Assembly (NCBI RefSeq): GCF_019402665.1
Contig: NZ_VSST01000031.1
Span: 1 to 64,000, forward strand
Source of the DNA: Bradyrhizobium canariense
GTDB lineage: Bacteria; Pseudomonadota; Alphaproteobacteria; Rhizobiales; Xanthobacteraceae
Reading direction: 5' to 3'
Length of the DNA: 64,000 bases
Shown here: positions 26,001 to 34,862 of the stretch, in pieces
Layout of the letters: each line of letters starts with the position of its first letter
Position numbering within the stretch: the stretch's first letter is position 1
Program-made: the position numbers and the translations under genes
Notes under the pieces: model-generated
What the model was told of the DNA's origin: nothing
The model's database searches: none
What the model saw: the letters and a program-made list of their open reading frames with translations, nothing else

Positions 26001-27488
26001 ATGATGTCTGTTGCATATGACTTTGCACATTCGCCGGCCACCGAGTTCATGTCCCGGCCACAGCATCTGCTGATCGACGGCCGCCGCGTCCCCGCAAGCT
26101 CCGGTCGCACCTTCAAGTCGCTCAATCCGGCCACCGGGCAGGTCATCGCCGTCGTCGCCGAAGGCAACGAGGCCGATGTCGAGCATGCGGTCGCCGCCGC
26201 GCGCCGGGCTTTCGAAGGCTCCTGGCGCACGATGCGGGCGTCCGAACGCGGCCAGATCCTGCTGCGCTGGGCTGACCTGCTCAAGGCCCACGCCGAGGAG
26301 ATCATCGAACTCGAATCGATCGACGCCGGCAAGCCGATCTCCGCGACATCGCGGCAGGATTTTCCGGCCGCCGTCGACACGCTGATCTACTACGCCGGTT
26401 GGGCCGACAAGATCAGCGGCGACGTCGTGCCCGTGCGCGATGATGCCCTGACCTACACCGTGCGCGAGCCGGTCGGCGTGGTCGCGGCGATCGTGCCCTG
26501 GAATTTCCCGCTGATGATCGGGATGTGGAAGCTTGCGCCGGCGCTGGCCTGCGGCTGCACCATCGTGATGAAGCCGGCCGAGCTGACCTCGTTGTCGGCG
26601 CTACGCATCGCCGAGCTCGCGCTTGAAGCCGGCCTGCCGGCGGGCGTCTTCAACGTCGTCACTGGCCCCGGCCGCGTCGTCGGCGACGCGCTGGTCAATC
26701 ACCCCGACGTCGACAAGGTCACCTTCACCGGCTCTCCCGGTGTCGGGCGGGGAATCATGAAGGGCGCCGCAAGCAACTTCAAGCGCGTCTCGCTCGAGCT
26801 GGGCGGCAAGTCGGCCAACGTTATTTTCGACGATGCCGATCTCGAAGCCGCATCGAAAGCTGCGGCTTCCGGCATCTTCTTCAATGCCGGCCAGGTCTGC
26901 TCGGCCGGCTCCCGCGTGCTGGTGCAGGAGAAGGCCTATGACGAAGTCGTCGAGCGACTGGCAGCGCGCGCAAAGTCGCTCAGGATCGGCGACCCGCTCG
27001 ACCGCAAGACGACGCTCGGCCCCGTCATATCCGAGAAGCAGATGAAATCGGTCCTCGATTATGTTGATATCGGCCGGAAGGAGGGCGCGACCCTCGTCAC
27101 CGGTGGCGAGAAGGTAGGCGATCGCGGCTACTTCATCAGCCCCGCGGTGTTCGCGAATGTCGCGCATGAGATGCGGATCTCGCAGGAAGAGATCTTTGGC
27201 CCCGTCGTCAGCGTCATCAAGTTCAAGGACGAGGCCGACGCTTTGCGGATTGCCAACGGCACGGCTTACAGCCTCGCCGCCGGCGTCTGGAGCCGCGACA
27301 TCGGCAAGCTGCAGCGCTTCGCCAAGCGGGCGCGCGCGGGCACGGTCTGGATGAACACCTATGGCTACACCGACGTGCGCCTGCCCTGGGGCGGCGAGCG
27401 CGACTCCGGCCTCGGCCGCGAGCACGGCACCGCGGCGCTCGACAATTTCACGGAGCCCAAGGCTGTCTGGATGAATCTGGCCGTTTGA
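26001..27488 (+). CDS. NAD(P)-dependent aldehyde dehydrogenase
   Basis: 495 aa ALDH-superfamily enzyme oxidising an aldehyde to the acid. Cofactor and catalytic motifs are complete: VPWNFPLMIGMWKLAPALACG, the Rossmann FTGSPGVGRGIM, the general base Glu in SLELGGKSANVIF, the nucleophile Cys in FNAGQVCSAGSRVLV, and EEIFGPVVSVIKF. Overall it resembles the betaine/phenylacetaldehyde/4-aminobutyraldehyde subgroup, but substrate cannot be fixed. ATG 26001 or 26004 follows GGAGG; the frame runs open from 25890. A terminator follows, and the divergent ModE-like gene probably regulates it. Confidence 0.93.
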   Translation: MMSVAYDFAHSPATEFMSRPQHLLIDGRRVPASSGRTFKSLNPATGQVIAVVAEGNEADVEHAVAAARRAFEGSWRTMRASERGQILLRWADLLKAHAEEIIELESIDAGKPISATSRQDFPAAVDTLIYYAGWADKISGDVVPVRDDALTYTVREPVGVVAAIVPWNFPLMIGMWKLAPALACGCTIVMKPAELTSLSALRIAELALEAGLPAGVFNVVTGPGRVVGDALVNHPDVDKVTFTGSPGVGRGIMKGAASNFKRVSLELGGKSANVIFDDADLEAASKAAASGIFFNAGQVCSAGSRVLVQEKAYDEVVERLAARAKSLRIGDPLDRKTTLGPVISEKQMKSVLDYVDIGRKEGATLVTGGEKVGDRGYFISPAVFANVAHEMRISQEEIFGPVVSVIKFKDEADALRIANGTAYSLAAGVWSRDIGKLQRFAKRARAGTVWMNTYGYTDVRLPWGGERDSGLGREHGTAALDNFTEPKAVWMNLAV

Positions 27489-27511
27489 TACCTCCCGAGC
27501 GGCCAAGCCTG

Positions 27512-27549
27512 GAGCCCGCCTGATCACCCGATCCGGCGGGCTCTTTTTT
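27512..27549 (+). terminator. Rho-independent terminator after aldehyde dehydrogenase
   Basis: GAGCCCGCC (27512-27520), a 14-nt loop, GGCGGGCTC (27535-27543), then six T (27544-27549). Confidence 0.92.
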
Positions 27550-27675
27550 CGAGATCGGTAAAATTGTCTGCATTCCGCTCAGCGGCGGCAAACCCTGCGG
27601 ACAAGAACTGTGCGGCCTTAAACCCCGGCTTTGGAACCGGCGTGCATCCTGTCTGCAACAGGGTTGGGCATCAGC

Positions 27676-27939
27676 ATGTCAGTTCTCAGGGAGGTCGTCG
27701 TCGCGGTCGCGGGAGTCTACGCACTTCTGTTCGCGTGCGACGCAATGTTCGGGATCGGCGAGGCGCGCTTCGACGATGCTTATTACAGCGCCAGCTTCTA
27801 CGCGCCGCGGCCAAAGGAGTTTCGTTTCGCCGGCGATACGCCGCCGGCCGTCCGCGTCAGCGACGCCTTTGCGCAATTCGCGCCCGGCGAAGCCAAGCCG
27901 AACAAGCGCTATTCGTCGCTGACGACAATCATTCGCTAG
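27676..27939 (+). CDS. Small membrane-anchored protein, unknown function
   Basis: 87 aa. One N-terminal TM or uncleaved signal segment (LREVVVAVAGVYALLFACDAMFG), then a short exported tail rich in aromatic residues (DDAYYSASFYAPRPKEFRF) and a polar C-terminus. The ATG at 27676 matches the membrane segment; the frame extends to 27631. No domain is recognised. A coding pattern and orphan location support a real, probably lineage-restricted gene. Confidence 0.6.
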   Translation: MSVLREVVVAVAGVYALLFACDAMFGIGEARFDDAYYSASFYAPRPKEFRFAGDTPPAVRVSDAFAQFAPGEAKPNKRYSSLTTIIR

Positions 27940-28069
27940 GACGCATACTCGTCGTTCCGACTGCAACCGCGGCGGTTCGCGCCCAGGCCGGCGGCTTGCC
28001 GCTTGCGTCGGACCCCGCGCTACATCACCGACACGACGGGCCGTGAATGGAAATCGGTCAACTGCCTCT

Positions 28070-29878
28070 TCAATCCTCCCAACCGGCTTTACGAAGGCCG
28101 TCCAACATGAGGGCGTGATCTTCTGGCCGAAACCACGGTGGCCGTTGACGGACCTGAAACTCGAAGGATGCTGATGAAATTGCGATTGCTTTCTGCAGCG
28201 CATCGTCGGCTTCAGCGGTTCGACCGAGTTGGCCGAGAGCTGCGGCAAGCCAGCGGTAGGGGGAGGGAAAATCGGGAAATGTTCGGATCGCGCGCTCCGC
28301 CGCCTCGACTGTGGCCGTGTAGTCCCGGCAAAAATAGTGAGCCAACGCGACCTGGTTCAAGCGATTCACCAGCGATGGGTCACGAGGGTCCAGCCGAATG
28401 CACGTCTCGAGGGCGACGAGGCCCTCTTTGGGACAGCCAGAATACGCGAGAATGACGCCCAGCGCTCCGTGAGCCGGTGCGAGATTCGGGCAGAGTGCCA
28501 GCGCACGCTCGGCCTGCGCACGTGCTCCGCCGTGATCGCCCCGAGCGTTGAGCGCCAGCGCCAGGCGTGAATGGGCGTCTGCGTTGCCGCGATCCAGAGC
28601 GACCGCGCGTCGCGCCAATTCTTCTTCTTCGACTTGTGTTCCTTTCGACCGACTGAGCACGGTGGAGAGCCCGATATATCCGGGCGCGAACATCGGATCG
28701 AGATCGATGGCCCGCTGAAAGAATTCTCCGGCAAGCGCATCATCCTCGGTACTCGCCTTGCCGAGATGCCACATCCCACGCTGGTAGGCACCCCAGGCAT
28801 CAAGACTTGCGGGTGGCTTGCGCATTGCCCGCTGTTGCTCGGCGCCGGCAATGACCGGCGCAATGGCGATGGTCGTGGACTGCGCGATGTCATCCTGTAC
28901 GGAGAAGATGTCGGCTATATCGCGGTCGTAGCGTTCCGCCCAGACATGATTGCCTGTCTCTGCTTCGACAAGCTGTGCGGTGACTCGGACGCGGTTGCCG
29001 GATTTTCGCAGGCCGCCCTCAAGCACATAGCGAACGCCCAGTTCGCGGCCGACTTGTTTTACGTCTACCGCGCGTCCCTTGAAGGAAAATGACGAATTGC
29101 GGGCGATGACGAACAGTGAGGAATATCGCGACAATGCCGTGATGACGTCCTCCGCGATTCCGTCCGCGAAGAACTCCTGGTCCGGATCGGGACTCATGTT
29201 CTGGAACGGCAGCACCGCGATGGACGGCTTGTCCGGAAGCGCCAGCGGTTGCGCAATTTCGGGCGCTTGTGCTGGCGTTGATGCTGCAGAGGAATTCGCA
29301 TCGACAAGGAGGCGCCATGCATGCATCGGTTCGGCGATATTCTTGAGTGCTTGCAGACCCATATCGTTATAGACGACGTCTATCTTGCCCCGAATCTGCC
29401 GACGAGCATCGTCGGAGATACAGATGCCGCCGGGGTCGGCTATTCCTTCAAGGCGCGCGGCAATGTTGACGCCATCACCGAAGATGTCGTTGTCATCGAT
29501 GATGATGTCGCCGATGTGGATGCCGATCCGGAAATCGATCCTCATTGCCGCGGAGACGTCGGCGTTCTGCGCCGCCATTCTGCGCTGGACTTCGACCGCA
29601 CTGCGCGCGGCGTCCACCGCACTCGCAAACTCGACCAGCATGCCGTCGCCGGTGGTCTTGACGATGCGGCCGCGATGCGCAGCGATCGTGGGGTCGACAA
29701 CGATCCTTCGAGCCGCCTTCAGCCGGGCCAGCGTGCCTTCCTCGTCAGCGCCCATGAGACGGCTGTAACCGGCGACATCGGCAGCCAATACCGCTACAAG
29801 TCGTCGTTCCACGCGCTCGCCGGTCAAAATGGCCCCTAACAAAATGGCCTTTAAAATAAGATATTTGGCCCTGCGCAT
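28070..29878 (-). CDS. Class III adenylate/guanylate cyclase with TPR domain
   Basis: 602 aa. An N-terminal class III cyclase domain (about residues 22-190) has both metal-binding Asp residues (VAVLAADVAGYSRLMG and KTTGDGMLVEFAS), plus NIAARLEGIADPGGICIS with the Asn/Arg transition-state pair. A TolB-like N-terminal region follows (KPSIAVLPFQNMSPDPDQEFFADGIAEDVITALSRY). The C-terminal 240 residues are TPR repeats (AIDLDPMFAPGYIGLSTVL; AERALALCPNLAPAHGALG). This domain order is much expanded in Bradyrhizobium. The exact start is uncertain; several TTG/GTG codons precede ERRLVAVLAAD. Confidence 0.92.
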   Translation of the reverse strand: MRRAKYLILKAILLGAILTGERVERRLVAVLAADVAGYSRLMGADEEGTLARLKAARRIVVDPTIAAHRGRIVKTTGDGMLVEFASAVDAARSAVEVQRRMAAQNADVSAAMRIDFRIGIHIGDIIIDDNDIFGDGVNIAARLEGIADPGGICISDDARRQIRGKIDVVYNDMGLQALKNIAEPMHAWRLLVDANSSAASTPAQAPEIAQPLALPDKPSIAVLPFQNMSPDPDQEFFADGIAEDVITALSRYSSLFVIARNSSFSFKGRAVDVKQVGRELGVRYVLEGGLRKSGNRVRVTAQLVEAETGNHVWAERYDRDIADIFSVQDDIAQSTTIAIAPVIAGAEQQRAMRKPPASLDAWGAYQRGMWHLGKASTEDDALAGEFFQRAIDLDPMFAPGYIGLSTVLSRSKGTQVEEEELARRAVALDRGNADAHSRLALALNARGDHGGARAQAERALALCPNLAPAHGALGVILAYSGCPKEGLVALETCIRLDPRDPSLVNRLNQVALAHYFCRDYTATVEAAERAIRTFPDFPSPYRWLAAALGQLGRTAEADDALQKAIAISSASFEFQVRQRPPWFRPEDHALMLDGLRKAGWED

Positions 29879-30014
29879 CAAAGCACGCAGAGCTGCTTTC
29901 GGCTAGCACCGACGTTCGTCCGGGGTCACAAGACGAAATGCCGGATCATCGTGCTCAGGTCTGCTTCACTCAGGGAAGGAGCATGTGTCGGTCCACGCCT
30001 TTCATGCTGTATTC

Positions 30015-30911
30015 TCATTCCCCCTGGATCCATTCCGCGACGCCACGCCACAGCGTGTCGCGATGGTCAGGGCGGAAGAAGCCGAAATGGCCGATCGCCT
30101 TGGCGCCCACGTCGGACGGCTTCACGTTGACCACCTCCGGCTTGATCGCGGTGAATCCGCTCGCAAGCAACTCGACCGCGGGCTGCGTTGCCCAGGGATC
30201 GTCGGAGAAGCAGAGTGTGCGCAGCTCGCCCTTGAATCTGGCGAAATTCTCCAGCGCCGGCAGCTTTGAATCGAAGAGATAACGGGGGCTCGAAACCCAC
30301 TCGGCCCATTGCAGGAAGACGCCCTTGGGTAAATCCTCACCGATGCCGGCCCAGCCCGGCGCGTAACCGAGCGCGTGGACGAGCGGCACACCGACAAGAT
30401 TCATGAAAGCGAAGACGCGGTATTTTTCCGGCGATGTCATCAGCCGCCAGGTCGCCGCCTGCGAGGCCACGAACGCGGCGCGCGAGATGTCCGCGTTGTT
30501 GGCGATCAGCCCGAGCGCCTGGCCGCCAAAGGAGTGACCGACATAGGCTAAGGGCAGGGTGTTGTAGCGCTCCCGCATCCAGTGCACTGCGGCGGTGACG
30601 TCGAGCGCGGCCCAGTCCGACATCGAGGCCTTGAAGCCGACCAGCGATTTCGGCTGGTTGTAGCCGACCATCGCCGGCAGCCGGGAGTCGCCGATGCCGC
30701 GATAGTCGTAGGTCAGGACCGCGCAGCCGCGATGGGCGAGATAGGAGGCAAAGCCGCGATAGATTTTTCGCGGGACGGCAGTCGCCGAATTCACCAGCAC
30801 GGCATGGCGTTTGGTGCCGCGCGGCAGAAATAGCGTGCCGGCCAGCGCATACCCGTCGGTCGCCGGGAAGCTGATCTCGTCGATGAAAACGTCGTCCAGT
30901 GCCACGCCCAT
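30015..30911 (-). CDS. Alpha/beta hydrolase
   Basis: 298 aa. Nucleophile elbow YVGHSFGGQALG, oxyanion-strand VLTYDYRGIGDSR, and the C-terminal catalytic His in KAIGHFGFFRP. The FPATDGYALAGTLFLP entry resembles the serine aminopeptidase S33/YheT-like group. ATG 30911 is chosen from the family N-terminus; the frame stays open to 31049. Divergent from the class II DAHP synthase gene (181 bp). Substrate unknown. Confidence 0.85.
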   Translation of the reverse strand: MGVALDDVFIDEISFPATDGYALAGTLFLPRGTKRHAVLVNSATAVPRKIYRGFASYLAHRGCAVLTYDYRGIGDSRLPAMVGYNQPKSLVGFKASMSDWAALDVTAAVHWMRERYNTLPLAYVGHSFGGQALGLIANNADISRAAFVASQAATWRLMTSPEKYRVFAFMNLVGVPLVHALGYAPGWAGIGEDLPKGVFLQWAEWVSSPRYLFDSKLPALENFARFKGELRTLCFSDDPWATQPAVELLASGFTAIKPEVVNVKPSDVGAKAIGHFGFFRPDHRDTLWRGVAEWIQGE

Positions 30912-31092
30912 GGGCAGAAGGTATCCTGCCGGTTTCCTCGCCGTTTCCCAGCAAATGCGAATTTGGCTTTCCCCGCAAGGCTTTGCAGTGCCAATTGGAT
31001 TTACAACTGGCGGCCGGTGGCCAGCCTGTGTATAAGGCGACCCTCGCAACCCACAGATCAGGTTGTGCTTTTTGCTTCACGGAGAGATTGCG

Positions 31093-32481
31093 ATGTCCGA
31101 GCGGTGGACGCCCGAATCCTGGCGCAGCAAGCCGGTGCTACAGGTGCCCGATTATCCCGACGCCAAGGCCCTGGCCGACGTCGAGGCGCAGCTTGCGACC
31201 TTTCCGCCGCTGGTATTCGCGGGCGAGGCGCGCAATCTGAAGAAGGCCTTAGCGCGGGTCGCGGCCGGTGAGGCCTTCCTGCTGCAGGGCGGCGACTGCG
31301 CCGAGAGCTTTGCCGAGCACGGTGCCAACAACATCCGCGACTTCTTTCGTGTGCTGCTCCAGATGGCGGTGGTGCTGACCTATGCCGGCGCCGTCCCGGT
31401 GGTGAAGGTCGGGCGCGTCGCCGGCCAGTTCGCAAAACCGCGCTCCTCGCCGATGGAGAAGATCGACGGTGTCGAGCTGCCGAGCTATCGCGGCGACATC
31501 GTCAACGACATCGCCTTCACCAAGCAAGCGCGCATCCCTGATCCGCAGCGCCAGCTGATGGCCTATCGCCAGTCGGCCGCGACGCTGAACCTGTTGCGCG
31601 CGTTCGCGACCGGCGGCTACGCCAATCTCGGCAGCGTGCATCAGTGGATGCTCGGCTTCCTCAAGGACTCGCCGCAGTCCCGCCGCTACAAGGAATTGGC
31701 CGACCGCATCTCCGATGCGCTCAACTTCATGCGCGCCTGCGGCCTCGATCTCGAGGCCCACCCCGAGCTGCGCGCCACCGATTTCTACACCAGCCACGAG
31801 GCCCTGCTGCTCGGCTACGAGCAGGCCATGACCCGCGTCGATTCCACTACCGGCGACTGGTACGCGACCTCGGGTCACATGATCTGGATCGGCGACCGCA
31901 CCCGCCAACTCGACCACGGCCATATCGAATATTTCCGCGGCATCAAGAATCCGATCGGGCTCAAATGCGGCCCGTCGCTCAAGCCCGACGAACTGCTGAA
32001 GCTGATCGACGTGCTCAATCCCGACAACGAACCGGGCCGACTAACCCTGATCGGGCGGTTCGGCTCCGACAAGATCGGCGAGCACCTCCCGAACATGATC
32101 CGCGCCGTGAAGCGCGAGGGCAAAGTGGTGGTGTGGTCGTGCGATCCCATGCACGGCAACACCATCACCTCGACGTCAGGCTACAAGACGCGGCCCTTCG
32201 ACCGCATTCTTTCCGAGGTGAAGTCGTTCTTCGCGATCCACGCCGCGGAAGGCACCCATGCCGGCGGCGTGCATCTGGAGATGACCGGCCAGGACGTCAC
32301 CGAGTGCCTCGGCGGCGCCCGCGCGATCACCGACGAGGATCTCAACGACCGCTACCACACGGTCTGCGATCCCCGGCTCAACGCCGAGCAATCCATCGAC
32401 ATGGCTTTCCTGGTCGCAGAACTGCTCAAGCAGGAACGCGCCGGCAAGGTCAGGCCGATCCCGGTCGCAGCGGGGCTCTAA
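31093..32481 (+). CDS. 3-deoxy-7-phosphoheptulonate synthase, class II
   Basis: 462 aa plant/microbial class II DAHP synthase, the first committed step of the shikimate pathway (PEP + erythrose-4-phosphate). Diagnostic segments: QGGDCAESFAEH (metal Cys), VGRVAGQFAKPRSS, GIKNPIGLKCGPS, VWSCDPMHGNTI (His ligand), GTHAGGVHLEMTGQDVTEC (Glu ligand) and the C-terminal DPRLNAEQS (Asp ligand). ATG 31093 has GGAGAG upstream. The diacylglycerol kinase gene begins 4 bp after its stop, so the two are co-transcribed despite unrelated roles. Confidence 0.95.
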   Translation: MSERWTPESWRSKPVLQVPDYPDAKALADVEAQLATFPPLVFAGEARNLKKALARVAAGEAFLLQGGDCAESFAEHGANNIRDFFRVLLQMAVVLTYAGAVPVVKVGRVAGQFAKPRSSPMEKIDGVELPSYRGDIVNDIAFTKQARIPDPQRQLMAYRQSAATLNLLRAFATGGYANLGSVHQWMLGFLKDSPQSRRYKELADRISDALNFMRACGLDLEAHPELRATDFYTSHEALLLGYEQAMTRVDSTTGDWYATSGHMIWIGDRTRQLDHGHIEYFRGIKNPIGLKCGPSLKPDELLKLIDVLNPDNEPGRLTLIGRFGSDKIGEHLPNMIRAVKREGKVVVWSCDPMHGNTITSTSGYKTRPFDRILSEVKSFFAIHAAEGTHAGGVHLEMTGQDVTECLGGARAITDEDLNDRYHTVCDPRLNAEQSIDMAFLVAELLKQERAGKVRPIPVAAGL

Positions 32482-32485
32482 GACC

Positions 32486-32839
32486 TTGCTGCGGATCTGG
32501 AAGGCCACGATCAATTCCCGTAACGGTCTGGCCTTTGCGTTCCGCTCGGAGCAGGCGGTCCGCGAGGAAATCGTTGCGCTCCTCTTGTCGCTGCCGCTCG
32601 CGTGGTTGGTCGGCGCGACTGCGATGCGCGCGGTCGAGCTGATCTGCGCGGTCGCGTTCGTGCTGGTGGTCGAGCTGCTCAATACTGCGATCGAGAAGCT
32701 TGCCGACCGGCTGACCATGGATCACGACAAGCAGATCGGACGGGTCAAGGACATGGGTTCGGCCGCGGTCGGTCTTGCGCTCCTGATGGCCGGCGCATTC
32801 TGGATCATCGCCATCATCGAGCGATTGGGATTCCTCTAA
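32486..32839 (+). CDS. dgkA: Diacylglycerol kinase
   Basis: 117 aa integral membrane kinase that recycles diacylglycerol to phosphatidate. Three TM segments, with the DgkA signature EQAVREEIVALL and VVELLNTAIEKLADRL (the catalytic Glu/Asn region), then DMGSAAVGLALL. TTG 32486 is the only start that preserves the MLRIWKATINSRNGL N-terminus; no ATG is available. Its TAA stop (32837-32839) overlaps the first base pairs of a repeat. Confidence 0.9.
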   Translation: MLRIWKATINSRNGLAFAFRSEQAVREEIVALLLSLPLAWLVGATAMRAVELICAVAFVLVVELLNTAIEKLADRLTMDHDKQIGRVKDMGSAAVGLALLMAGAFWIIAIIERLGFL

Positions 32840-32918
32840 AGCGCTAATCGCGCTTTAGGTTGTTGTTTTGAGCATGATCTTTTCGGAAAACCGCTTCACA
32901 CTTTTCCGGATCATGCTC
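32838..32918. repeat. AAAGCGC / GCATGATC repeat element
   Basis: AAAGCGC-taatc-GCGCTTT (32838-32856) is followed by GTTGTTGTTTTGA and a second hairpin, GAGCATGATC...GATCATGCTC (32870-32918), with TTTTCGG/CCG... complementary inner arms. The family is widespread in Bradyrhizobium and Rhodopseudomonas intergenic DNA (from memory). A second copy lies at 61667-61747. Confidence 0.8.
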
Positions 32919-32937
32919 TGATCGGAGCGCGGTGGCC

Positions 32938-34695
32938 ATGACCGAACGTCTCAATGCATTCGCGGTCACGCTCGCCCAGCTCAATCCCACAATGGGCGAC
33001 ATCGACGGCAATGCCGCGAAAGCGCGCGCGGCGCGCGTGCGGGCAGCCGCCGACGGCGCCGATCTCGTGCTGTTTCCGGAATTGTTCATCGCCGGTTACC
33101 CGCCGGAAGATCTGGTGCAGAAGCCTTCGTTTCAGGCCGCCTGCCGCGCTGCGATCGAAGCGCTGGCGCGCGAGACCGCCGATGGCGGGCCGGCGATGCT
33201 GATCGGCACGCCCTGGGTCGAGGAGGGCAGGCTCTACAATGCCTGTGCGCTGCTCGACGGCGGCCGTATCGCTGGCTTGCGCTTCAAATGCAATCTGCCG
33301 AACTACGGCGTGTTCGACGAGAAGCGGCTGTTTTCGCGCGGTCCCGCGGCCGGCCCCGTCACCGTGCGCGGCGTGCGCATCGGTGTGCCGATCTGCGAGG
33401 ACATCTGGCTGGAGGAGTCCGAGAACTACGAGAACGTGGTCGAGACGCTGGCCGAGACCGGCGCGGAGATCATCCTTGTGCCGAACGGCTCGCCTTATGC
33501 CCGCGACAAGGCCGACGTGCGCTTGTCGGTCGCGGTCGCGCGCGTCACCGAGAGCGGTCTGCCGCTGGTCTATCTCAACCAGGTTTGCGGCCAGGACGAG
33601 CTGGTGTTCGACGGTGCTTCCTTCGCGCTCAACGGCGACCTTTCGCTCGCGGCGCAATTGCCGGCGTTCGCGGAGAGCATCACCACACTGCACTTCACGA
33701 GAAGCGGCGACGATTGGCGCTGCACCGGTCCGATCGCCGCGCAGCCCGAGGGCGACCACGCCGACTACGCGGCTTGCGTGCTGGGCTTACGCGACTACGT
33801 CGCCAAGAATGGCTTTCCCGGTGTGCTACTCGGCATTTCCGGCGGTATCGACTCTGCCCTCTGCGCGGCGATCGCGGTCGATGCACTCGGTGCCGATCAG
33901 GTGCACGGCGTGATGCTGCCTTATCGCTACACCGCGGCACACTCGATCGCGGACGCCGGCGAGCTCGCCGGCCATCTCGGCATCCGCTACGAGGTGCTGC
34001 CGATCGCGGAGGCGGTGACCGGGTTCGAGACCATCCTGTCCGGCGTCTTCAAGAATCTGCCGCCCGATGTTACCGAGGAGAATCTCCAGGCCCGGACCCG
34101 TGGCACGCTGCTGATGGCGATCTCCAACAAGACCGGCCTGATGGTGGTGACCACCGGCAACAAGTCGGAAATGTCGGTCGGCTACACCACGCTGTATGGC
34201 GACATGAACGGCGGCTTCAATCCGATCAAGGACATCTACAAGATACAGGTGTTTCGGCTCGCAAGCTTGCGCAATTCGTGGAAGCCTGAGGGGGCGCTGG
34301 GGCCGGCCGGCGAGGTGATCCCGCCCGACATCATCACGCGTCCACCGACCGCGGAGCTGCGCGAGAACCAGACCGACCAGGATTCGTTGCCCGCTTACGA
34401 CGTGCTCGATGCCATCCTGGAGCGTCTGATCGAGCGCGAAGAGCCGCTCGACACAATCATCGCCGCCGGCTTCGACCGCGAGACGGTCACCCGCATCGAT
34501 CATCTCCTCAATGTCGCCGAATACAAGCGCCGCCAGGCCGCGCCCGGCGTCAAGGTGACGGCCAGGAATTTCGGCCGCGACCGCCGCTATCCCATCACCA
34601 ACCGCTTTCGCGATAAAGGCGAGCAGCTCGCCGCCCCGGACGAGACGCTGGTGTCGCGTGGGAGCAAAGCCTCGATCGACGCGTTCGAGGGGTAA
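32938..34695 (+). CDS. nadE: Glutamine-dependent NAD+ synthetase
   Basis: 585 aa two-domain enzyme. The N-terminal nitrilase-like glutaminase has Glu in LFPELFIAGYP, Lys in NYGVFDEKRLF and Cys in VPICEDIWLEE. The C-terminal amidotransferase/synthetase has the SGGxDS pyrophosphate loop (LGISGGIDSAL) and STGNKSE-like TTGNKSEMSVGYTTLYGD. It converts deamido-NAD to NAD with glutamine. ATG 32938 is the family start; a GTG at 32932 has better Shine-Dalgarno spacing and could add two residues. Confidence 0.96.
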   Translation: MTERLNAFAVTLAQLNPTMGDIDGNAAKARAARVRAAADGADLVLFPELFIAGYPPEDLVQKPSFQAACRAAIEALARETADGGPAMLIGTPWVEEGRLYNACALLDGGRIAGLRFKCNLPNYGVFDEKRLFSRGPAAGPVTVRGVRIGVPICEDIWLEESENYENVVETLAETGAEIILVPNGSPYARDKADVRLSVAVARVTESGLPLVYLNQVCGQDELVFDGASFALNGDLSLAAQLPAFAESITTLHFTRSGDDWRCTGPIAAQPEGDHADYAACVLGLRDYVAKNGFPGVLLGISGGIDSALCAAIAVDALGADQVHGVMLPYRYTAAHSIADAGELAGHLGIRYEVLPIAEAVTGFETILSGVFKNLPPDVTEENLQARTRGTLLMAISNKTGLMVVTTGNKSEMSVGYTTLYGDMNGGFNPIKDIYKIQVFRLASLRNSWKPEGALGPAGEVIPPDIITRPPTAELRENQTDQDSLPAYDVLDAILERLIEREEPLDTIIAAGFDRETVTRIDHLLNVAEYKRRQAAPGVKVTARNFGRDRRYPITNRFRDKGEQLAAPDETLVSRGSKASIDAFEG

Positions 34696-34741
34696 GGCTG
34701 GCCGAAGGTCGTGGGATGGACGGTGTCGTCACGTACGACGC

Positions 34742-34845
34742 TGTCATCATCCGCGAAGGCGGATGATCCAGTACGCCGCGGCGGATGTTGTCGAAACCCA
34801 ACTGCCGCCGCGGAGTACTGGATGCCCGCCTTCGCGGGCATGACA
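34742..34845. repeat. Palindromic repeat with nested hairpins
   Basis: Outer arms TGTCAT/ATGACA and ATCCAGTACGCCGCGGCGG / CCGCCGCGGAGTACTGGAT enclose a loop, with side hairpins CCGC-GAAG-GCGG and CCCGC-CTTC-GCGGG. The whole element folds like a cruciform. It lies between the nadE stop and the convergent DUF2865 gene. The CCCGCCTTCGCGGGCATGAC block recurs in Bradyrhizobium genomes. Confidence 0.8.
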
Positions 34846-34862
34846 GTTGAATTTGTGGCCGC